From the NCBI RefSeq assembly GCF_023913735.1, contig NZ_JAMXBH010000015.1:47486-111485 (forward strand): a stretch of DNA of 64,000 nt, written 5' to 3'. The DNA is from Pseudarthrobacter raffinosi (GTDB lineage: Bacteria; Actinomycetota; Actinomycetes; Actinomycetales; Micrococcaceae). Within the stretch, counting starts at the first letter, position 1. Each line of letters begins with the position of its first letter. This document shows, one piece after another, positions 58,457-64,000 of the stretch. A program made the translations under genes and the position numbers. Below the pieces are notes generated by a model. It saw only the letters and a list, made by a program, of their open reading frames with translations. It was not told the DNA's origin and ran no database searches.

Positions 58457-58680
58457 ATGGCTGGTGAATATTTAACGGCTGCCGAAGAGGCGGCGTACGG
58501 GCGGTATGCGCATGACGCTCCGGAACAGTCGGTGCTGGAGCGGTTTTTCTTCCTCGATGACTTGGACCGCGAGATGGTGGCGAAGCGGCGAGGCGACCAC
58601 AACCGGCTCGGGTTCGGACTCCAGCTTGTGACCCGTAACGTCATCTGGGTGCCTTCCTGGATGATCCCGTGGATGTTCCA
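58457..58680 (+). pseudogene. tnpA: Tn3-family transposase, N-terminal remnant
   Basis: The frame starts AGEYLTAAEEAAYGRYAHDA and continues ERFFFLDDLDREMVAKRRGD, HNRLGFGLQL, which is the DUF4158 N-terminus of Tn3 transposases. After LVT a frameshift moves the homologous RHLGAFLDDPVDVPT to another frame, and everything after about 58680 is lost. It is a scar of a Tn3-type element beside the truncated amylase and DUF302 genes. Confidence 0.85.
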
Positions 58681-58879
58681 ACCGCTTCTAACCGGGTAGA
58701 ACGTTTACATAGGCGAGTACACGGCAAATATTACAAAATGAGCCCTGTGTTTCCGCGCCTTTTCAGACATGCCCTGGAGTGTCTTGCGAACGATCGTTTA
58801 TGCCTCGAAAGGTTTCCACCGCCGACGCCGGGGTGGAATGCTACCGCGGCGGCGCGCCCGGCGGCGTTAGGGTGGGAGC

Positions 58880-59353
58880 ATGGGAGTCGAACCAGCCGTA
58901 ATAAAGCGAATGTCGAGAATGCGTCCTCAGGATCCGGCCAGCGTGCCCCGGGAGGTGGGGGGCGAACCGGATCTGGTGGTGGTGGACACGAGTTGGGGAG
59001 AGCTGCAGCCGCTGCAGTGCGCGCCCGGGGTGGTCACCCTCGGCGAGCTCGAACTCCTGGAGCAGATCAGCGGCGGCGCGGTCCTGATTGACGGCCGCGT
59101 GCCTGATTCCCGGGGCGGGGTCACGATTCCAGGCGCAGTCAACATCCCCCACGACCGGATCCTGGATTTCAGGGATCAACTCGACCTTTCGAGGCTGAGC
59201 GTGTTCTTCTGCAACGGCCCGCAGTGCCCGCAGTCCCCGGCGGCTGTCCGGGCGCTGGTGGAAACCGGGTATCCGGCCTCCGCTCTGGCGTATTACCGAG
59301 GCGGATTGCACGACTGGGTCACCCTGGCCATGCCCACGGAACGGGTCACGTGA
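58880..59353 (+). CDS. Rhodanese-like sulfurtransferase
   Basis: A 157-residue single rhodanese domain: GGAVLIDGRVPDSRGGVTIP and GAVNIPHDRILDFRDQLDLS, with active Cys111 in FFCNGPQCPQSP. A second cysteine at 116 lies in the active loop. It transfers sulfane sulfur to cyanide or a thiol acceptor. The ATG at 58880 has GGTGGGAG upstream. It is the first intact gene to the right of the Tn3 scar. Confidence 0.88.
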   Translation: MGVEPAVIKRMSRMRPQDPASVPREVGGEPDLVVVDTSWGELQPLQCAPGVVTLGELELLEQISGGAVLIDGRVPDSRGGVTIPGAVNIPHDRILDFRDQLDLSRLSVFFCNGPQCPQSPAAVRALVETGYPASALAYYRGGLHDWVTLAMPTERVT

Positions 59354-59371
59354 CCGCCTGTGCCTGTCACA

Positions 59372-59470
59372 GCACCGAGGTCAATGGCGACACCGCGCAC
59401 GGGGTGCTACCGGGGTCAGAGCCTGAACCTTACTCGCGTCTGTGGCCGGTGTCGCCGTTGACCTCGGTGC
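59372..59470. repeat. 24-nt inverted repeat between rhodanese and AarF genes
   Basis: GCACCGAGGTCAATGGCGAC and on (59372-59395) pairs with the mirror sequence ending CCGTTGACCTCGGTGC (59447-59470), with one mismatch over 24 bases. The 51-base loop has no further strong stem. It lies in the 225-base gap between two same-strand genes, so it may be a terminator or a mobile palindrome. Confidence 0.75.
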
Positions 59471-59578
59471 TTGACGGGAGACCGGCAGCCCGTGTAACGG
59501 CGGTCGCAACGATGGCACCGGGCGGCCTTGTGGAGCATTCCGCGCATTTGACTCGGCCGGTGGACAAGGGGACTTTCC

Positions 59579-61573
59579 ATGATTAACACCGTCATCTTCA
59601 TCTTCATCATCCTTGAGGCATTCCTGGTCGCTATCGCTGCCCGGAGGGTACTCGGTGTGCCAATCGGATGGCCCCGTTCTGCGCTGATTGGCCTGTTGGT
59701 GATTCTGGGCCTGCGCTCCAACATCAGTTTCGTTCTGGACTATGCCGGACTTCCGCAGAATCAGGTATTGGCCTTTCCCTCGCCAATGGCCCTGTTGTTC
59801 ATGGGCTTGGCGGCAGCATGGATATTCGCGCTGGGAGTTGCGGCCCTTGTCGTTCTGGAGCTCGCTGTTCCGACCGGCACGCTTCCCCGGATATCCGTGT
59901 GGCTGCGGGGCTGGAAGGCCAGGCGCCACCGGGCCAAACGGTACACGCAGGTGATTGGCATCGCGGCCAGGCACGGTTTGGGGGCATACATCCGGGGCCA
60001 TCGCGGATCCGATCCGCACGCAGGGCACACCCGCGTTGCCCGGTCCCTCACTCTGGCGCTCACCGAGGCCGGCGTGACGTTTATCAAACTCGGGCAGATG
60101 CTGTCCGCACGCACCGATTTGATACCGGAGGAATTCGTCGTCGAATTGTCCGCGTTGCAGACACGGGCCGAACCCGAGCCGTGGCACGATATTGAGCCGG
60201 CCATCGCCGCGGGCCTGGCCCGGCCCGTTTCCGAGGTTTTCGAGCATATTGACCCAGTCCCTCTGGCTTCCGCGTCCATCGCCCAGGTGCATCTGGCAAG
60301 ATTGCTCGACGGTGGCGACGTCGTGGTGAAGATCCAGCGCCCGGGGGCGAGGGCGCAGGTCGAATCGGACATCGAAATCATTCTCCGGCTGGCCCGCTGG
60401 CTGAACAAAGCGACGCCGTGGGGCCATTCACTGGGTGTCTATCGTTTAGCGGAGGCGTTTACCGTCGCGTTGGGGGAGGAACTCGACTACCGGGTGGAAC
60501 TGGACAATATGCGCATCGTTGGCGCGATTATGGCCTCCTACGACGGCGGGAAGATTGCCGTCCCGTCCGCTTGCACGGACTATTCGACACCCCAGCTGCT
60601 GGTCATGAGCAGGCTGGCCGGCACGCCTGTCGGGGAAGCAGCAGAGATGCTGAACTCGTTGGGCAGCGACGTGCGCAGGAACGCTGCTGAAAAACTATTC
60701 AAGGCCGTGCTCCATCAGATCATGGTGGCCGGAGTGTTTCACGCCGATCTGCACCCGGGAAACATCGTTGTCGATGAACATGGCGGCCTGGGGATGCTGG
60801 ACTTCGGTTCGATCGGCCGGCTGGACCAGACGACTCAACGGTCCTTGATGATGCTGTTGCATGCCGTCGACACCAACAACGCGGTCGCTGCCGCCGATGC
60901 CCTCCTTGACCTGATCGAGCGCCCGGAGGCGTTCAACGAACGCCGATTCGAGCGTGACGTCGGGCTCGTGATCATGCGGTACCGCACGGGCTTTGGAGGG
61001 GCCGGAAGCACCAGCATGTTCACAGCCCTGATCACCCTTATCACCGGTCACGGTGTGGCGGTCCCAGCACCGATCGCCGCCACCTTCCGTGCCATGGCGA
61101 CCCTGGAGGGCACCCTGTCGCTAATCAGCCCCGACTTCGACATGGTCGCCAGCGCGCGGGCGGACAGCCGGGAAATTCTGGCGGCCGAATTCACGAAAGA
61201 TTCGCTAAGGGAGAACCTGGAGAAACAGCTGCTCATGGTCTTGCCTGTGCTGCAACGACTCCCACGGCGAATCGACAGGATCACCGAGGATCTGGAACAG
61301 GGCCGATTTTCCGTGAACATCCGCACCGTTGCGAACAAGACTGACCGGGGCTTCTTCACTGAAATTGTAAAGCAGCTGAATACGACACTCCTGGCCGGCG
61401 CCGCGACCCTCGGAGCCATCCTGCTGATCACCAGCAGCACAGGACCCATGCTGACGCCCACGGTCCCGTTCTATGGCTTTTTGGGATTCGCCATGCTGTT
61501 TGCGGCGTTTGTACTGGCCCTGCGCGCATTAGTGCTGGTATTCAAAAGAAACCCCGGACCTCCTCTGGAATAG
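59579..61573 (+). CDS. ABC1/AarF/UbiB atypical kinase family protein
   Basis: A 664-residue protein with an unusual N-terminal membrane region: two to three helices (INTVIFIFIILEAFLVAIAA, SALIGLLVILGL, WIFALGVAALVVLELAV). The ABC1 core follows: GVTFIKLGQMLSARTDLIPE (KxGQ motif), ASIAQVHLARL, GVFHADLHPGNIVVDE and LDFGSIGRL. Two more helices lie at the C-terminus. Bacterial family members support quinone biosynthesis or lipid transport as ATPases. AAGGGGA precedes the ATG. Confidence 0.9.
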   Translation: MINTVIFIFIILEAFLVAIAARRVLGVPIGWPRSALIGLLVILGLRSNISFVLDYAGLPQNQVLAFPSPMALLFMGLAAAWIFALGVAALVVLELAVPTGTLPRISVWLRGWKARRHRAKRYTQVIGIAARHGLGAYIRGHRGSDPHAGHTRVARSLTLALTEAGVTFIKLGQMLSARTDLIPEEFVVELSALQTRAEPEPWHDIEPAIAAGLARPVSEVFEHIDPVPLASASIAQVHLARLLDGGDVVVKIQRPGARAQVESDIEIILRLARWLNKATPWGHSLGVYRLAEAFTVALGEELDYRVELDNMRIVGAIMASYDGGKIAVPSACTDYSTPQLLVMSRLAGTPVGEAAEMLNSLGSDVRRNAAEKLFKAVLHQIMVAGVFHADLHPGNIVVDEHGGLGMLDFGSIGRLDQTTQRSLMMLLHAVDTNNAVAAADALLDLIERPEAFNERRFERDVGLVIMRYRTGFGGAGSTSMFTALITLITGHGVAVPAPIAATFRAMATLEGTLSLISPDFDMVASARADSREILAAEFTKDSLRENLEKQLLMVLPVLQRLPRRIDRITEDLEQGRFSVNIRTVANKTDRGFFTEIVKQLNTTLLAGAATLGAILLITSSTGPMLTPTVPFYGFLGFAMLFAAFVLALRALVLVFKRNPGPPLE

Positions 61574-61749
61574 AGCCCTTCAGCGGATCCCGGTCCAACC
61601 ACCTCCTCCCGGAGGAATCCAGATCCTTCAATGCCCCACGCAACCGGACGTCCGCGTCGGCGTCGAGCCGGCGAGGGCTTGTTGCGCGGCACCAAGCCGG
61701 GCAATCGACTGCGCCCACGGGCTGCCCTGTCAGTTACCAGGAAAGAGAA

Positions 61750-61787
61750 GGCCCCGTGGGGCACCCCTGCCCCGGGGCACCACGGGC
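61750..61787. terminator. G/C-rich hairpin between convergent genes
   Basis: GGCCCCGTGGGGCACCCC pairs with GGGGCACCACGGGC over about 15 bases in the gap between the AarF gene and the convergent chimeric membrane protein gene. No T-tract follows. It is the only strong structure in the 267-base gap. Confidence 0.5.
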
Positions 61788-61840
61788 GACCGGCGGAACC
61801 GGTGACATCGACGCACCGAAATGAACCAGGACATGACGGA

Positions 61841-63499
61841 TCAGAGACTGTCGCCGCTCCCGGAGTCTCCATCCCAGCCGGCGCCGTTACCGGAATCGCC
61901 GCCGTGTCCGCCGCGCAGGATCGAATCGATCAGAATTCCGCCCAGCACGGCTCCCCCGAGGCCCCCGCCGCACCCACGGCTCCCGAACATGCCGCCGCCA
62001 TAGCCGCGGTTGTCCAGGCCGCCGAAGCCCTGCACATCGGACCGCGCGAGCTCTGCCGCCCGGGATGCCAGAACCCCGGCCTGCTGCGCGTAGGTCAGGG
62101 AAGATCCAGGATTCCTCTGCTGGATGGAGAGCGCGGTGTCCAGATTGCGTTGCGCTTCGGCCAGGCGTGTCCTGGCCCCGGGTCCCACACCGCCGCGGCG
62201 GGCGGCAATGTAGTCCGAGGCAACCGAGATCCGGGCCTGTGCATTCATGATAGCCTGCTGGAGAGCCTGCCCGGCGCGCCGCGCCTGATCCTGCTGGTTC
62301 CGGACCCCGGAGAGGGCCTGATCCAGGCCTTGGCGCGCCGCTTCCATGCGCTGCAGCGCGGCGATCGGGTCGATCCTTCCTGACTGTAGCTGCTGTTGCA
62401 CCTGGTTCAGGACCGCCTCGGCGCCTGCGACGGGGCCGGCGAGGTCGGTGTGCTGGCCGGCCGCCATGGTGGCCTTGGCCTGGGCGAGGTCCTGGGCGGC
62501 GTCCTGCACCGCGGGGTCGAGATTGGTCCGGGCGGAGTCCAGGTCGTGCGAGACCTTGCCGATGGCGTTAACCAGCACGTTGGTCTGGTGCAGGCCTTCT
62601 TCGGCAGCACGGACAGCGATAGCCGCGGCGCCCGGGTCAGCCTCCGTGAGCTTCTGCTGTGCGGTCTGCGCGGCGGTGTCCAGAAATTTCAACCGTTCCC
62701 GGGCCTGGGCTATGTTGTCCGAGACCGGGGCCACCGCCGCGTCGGAGTACCGTGCGCGCAGCCCGGTCATGGCATGCTCAGCGTCCGCTACCTTGGCCGC
62801 TGCCTCGGCCCGTCCGGCCCGGAGCAGTTCGAGTGCCTGTGGTGCGTTCTTTTCGAGCTCACGCAGGGAGTCGAAGGAGACTTTCTGTTCGGCCAGGGCA
62901 TGGTTGGCCGACTCGCAGCGGCTGATGATCTCGGTATACGATGCCCACTGTTGCTCCTCGGTGGCCGGGATCGCGTCGTCCAGCTGCTGCTGGAGTTTGA
63001 AGGACTCGCTCAGGTCTGACTTGGCATTGGCGAGGGCCTTCGCATAGGGCGCAACGGAAACATCCCCGAACTGGGCCTGCGCGAATCCTGCTTCCTGCTG
63101 GCCGGAGCGCACGGCGTCGTCGGCTGCTATCAGCAGCGACACGGCCCGTTGTTTCAGCTCCGGAAGGCTCGGCGCCGCTGGCTGATCGCCCGGGCCGCCG
63201 TCGCGTGGATTTATCCCCGGTTTTTCCGGCTGTATCCCCGGGCCGGTAAGCAGCGCCAACCGGTCGCGGTATTGCTGCGTGTCCAGCTCGCCGCCGGCGT
63301 AGCGCTGATCGAGGATCCGACGTGCGTTGCTCCTGTCCGCGGCGTTACGGTTCTGCCCCGGTGCTGATCCCGTTCCTCTTCGGCGGGTGCCACCGGACAA
63401 TGCCCGGGCCGCGAGAGCCGCCACTAGAACAGCGACCGCGACCGGGAGTAACCAGAATAGCCAGGACACGTCCATACCGGACCCGTACCCACCCATCAT
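61841..63499 (-). CDS. SHOCT-domain / coiled-coil chimeric membrane protein
   Basis: A 552-residue protein. It has one N-terminal membrane helix (VSWLFWLLPVAVAVLVAALA), then a SHOCT-like segment NARRILDQRYAGGELDTQQY. From about residue 110 to 500 it is a long helical coiled-coil (PELKQRAVSLLIAADDAVRS onward) like the C-terminal part of actinobacterial TPM-domain proteins. The end is Gly-rich (GGGMFGSRGCGGGLGGAVLG). The usual N-terminal TPM domain is absent and replaced by the SHOCT unit. GAAGGAGG stands six bases before the ATG. Function unknown. Confidence 0.75.
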   Translation of the reverse strand: MMGGYGSGMDVSWLFWLLPVAVAVLVAALAARALSGGTRRRGTGSAPGQNRNAADRSNARRILDQRYAGGELDTQQYRDRLALLTGPGIQPEKPGINPRDGGPGDQPAAPSLPELKQRAVSLLIAADDAVRSGQQEAGFAQAQFGDVSVAPYAKALANAKSDLSESFKLQQQLDDAIPATEEQQWASYTEIISRCESANHALAEQKVSFDSLRELEKNAPQALELLRAGRAEAAAKVADAEHAMTGLRARYSDAAVAPVSDNIAQARERLKFLDTAAQTAQQKLTEADPGAAAIAVRAAEEGLHQTNVLVNAIGKVSHDLDSARTNLDPAVQDAAQDLAQAKATMAAGQHTDLAGPVAGAEAVLNQVQQQLQSGRIDPIAALQRMEAARQGLDQALSGVRNQQDQARRAGQALQQAIMNAQARISVASDYIAARRGGVGPGARTRLAEAQRNLDTALSIQQRNPGSSLTYAQQAGVLASRAAELARSDVQGFGGLDNRGYGGGMFGSRGCGGGLGGAVLGGILIDSILRGGHGGDSGNGAGWDGDSGSGDSL

Positions 63500-64000
63500 G
63501 GGGTGCCTCCTTCAACCGGCCCTACTCCGCAGCCGTCTGGTTCCAGACTACGCCAACATACCCCAGGGGGTGTATCACGAACTCTGGCCCCGGGCGGCGC
63601 CCTGTTCGGATCCGCGTGGAAATATGACTGCTGCGCCCGGCCGTGCCGCCGGACCCGAGGACGACTCCCGGCGGTATGATCAGGCCAGGGACGAGAGCAA
63701 TAATCAGGGCATCCACACATCTGCCAGAGCGCGCTCAGAGACACTGGTGGTCCCGCAGCAGCCATGGGCCCGGGACGCGGAGCTTCCTGACCTGGCGCGG
63801 CCCCGCGTCCGGCGGGTACCCACGACCAGAAGATCGGCCCCGGAGGTGGCCTTCAGCAGTACCGCGGCGGGCAACCCCTGGGTCAGCTTGCCGGTGACTG
63901 TGTTTCGTCAAGTTAAAGTAGGCCATTTCAGCGCTAAGAATCAGGCCACCGCGGCAGGTTCTTAGACCATTTCAGCAGTTTGCTCATTTCATCAACGCAT
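63500..64000. other. Right-end region with decayed sequence
   Basis: The last 501 bases hold no convincing intact gene. Reading the minus strand there is a UspA-like remnant (63704-63905). Near 63920-63980 the sequence CCATTTCAGC occurs twice, and CTAAGAA/TTCTTAG form a short inverted repeat. Frames of 60-200 codons on both strands lack homology and ribosome sites. Confidence 0.5.
63704..63905 (-). pseudogene. Universal stress protein (UspA)-like remnant
   Basis: A minus-strand frame without a start codon encodes GLPAAVLLKATSGADLLVVG, matching the ATP-binding end of UspA domains (ADLLVVGTRG). After it the sequence loses similarity (RTRGRARSGSSASRAHG), where GxxxxLLGSVS would be expected. It is probably a decayed Usp gene; the match is short. 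Confidence 0.35.

Overview
This window reads as chromosomal DNA of a high-GC actinobacterium of the Micrococcaceae, most likely Arthrobacter or Pseudarthrobacter. I infer this from the strongly GC-biased third codon positions, frequent GTG and TTG starts, the Ku/LigD repair pair, a desferrioxamine-type siderophore operon, an ECF42 sigma cassette, and small Micrococcaceae-style stress proteins. No rRNA, tRNA or CRISPR array was seen.

Layout. 0-8.9 kb holds housekeeping and stress genes: a Dps fragment, an O-methyltransferase, a thiamine-binding protein, a TetR regulator, AzlC/AzlD amino acid export, a phosphodiesterase, a DUF445 membrane protein and the 5-oxoprolinase subunit PxpA. 9-14.8 kb holds an MFS exporter, then a GH65 phosphorylase with a beta-phosphoglucomutase-like HAD enzyme behind a LacI-type operator. 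14.9-15.9 kb holds two decayed genes (MarR and an FAD monooxygenase). 16.3-20.7 kb is a complete fructose PTS operon (fruR-fruK-fruA-ptsH). 20.8-29 kb holds an SRPBCC protein with a methyltransferase, a SAP/Rho-N protein, Ku and LigD (non-homologous end joining), and an MHS-type transporter. 29-33.4 kb holds FUSC, SDR and VOC proteins and a YciI/ECF42 sigma module with a matching promoter. 33.5-39.2 kb is the siderophore operon desA-B-C-D with an iron box. 39.4-41.6 kb holds a GNAT protein, an acyltransferase and a DUF1304 protein. 41.6-47.3 kb is an acid-sugar catabolic operon (DUF1537 kinase, beta-hydroxyacid dehydrogenase, GntP permease, class II aldolase) facing a GntR regulator, with twin palindromic operators between them.

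47.4-64 kb is more accessory. It holds dodecin, three aldo/keto reductases and an epimerase, but also several wrecks: a rhamnogalacturonan lyase broken by many frameshifts, a DM13 fragment, a truncated GH13 amylase, a Tn3 transposase remnant and a UspA-like remnant. Next to the Tn3 scar lie DUF302, rhodanese and AarF/UbiB genes and an unusual SHOCT/coiled-coil chimeric membrane protein.

Non-coding signals that stand out are: a recurring palindromic motif (AAGCA-N2-CTTAG-N2-TT type) upstream of five small or stress-type genes, in the same orientation relative to each gene; several long inverted repeats between genes; a recurring element GCGCGAACGGACACTT with a 31-nt triple tandem repeat; and LacI-type operators shared by the GH65 operon and the dead amylase.
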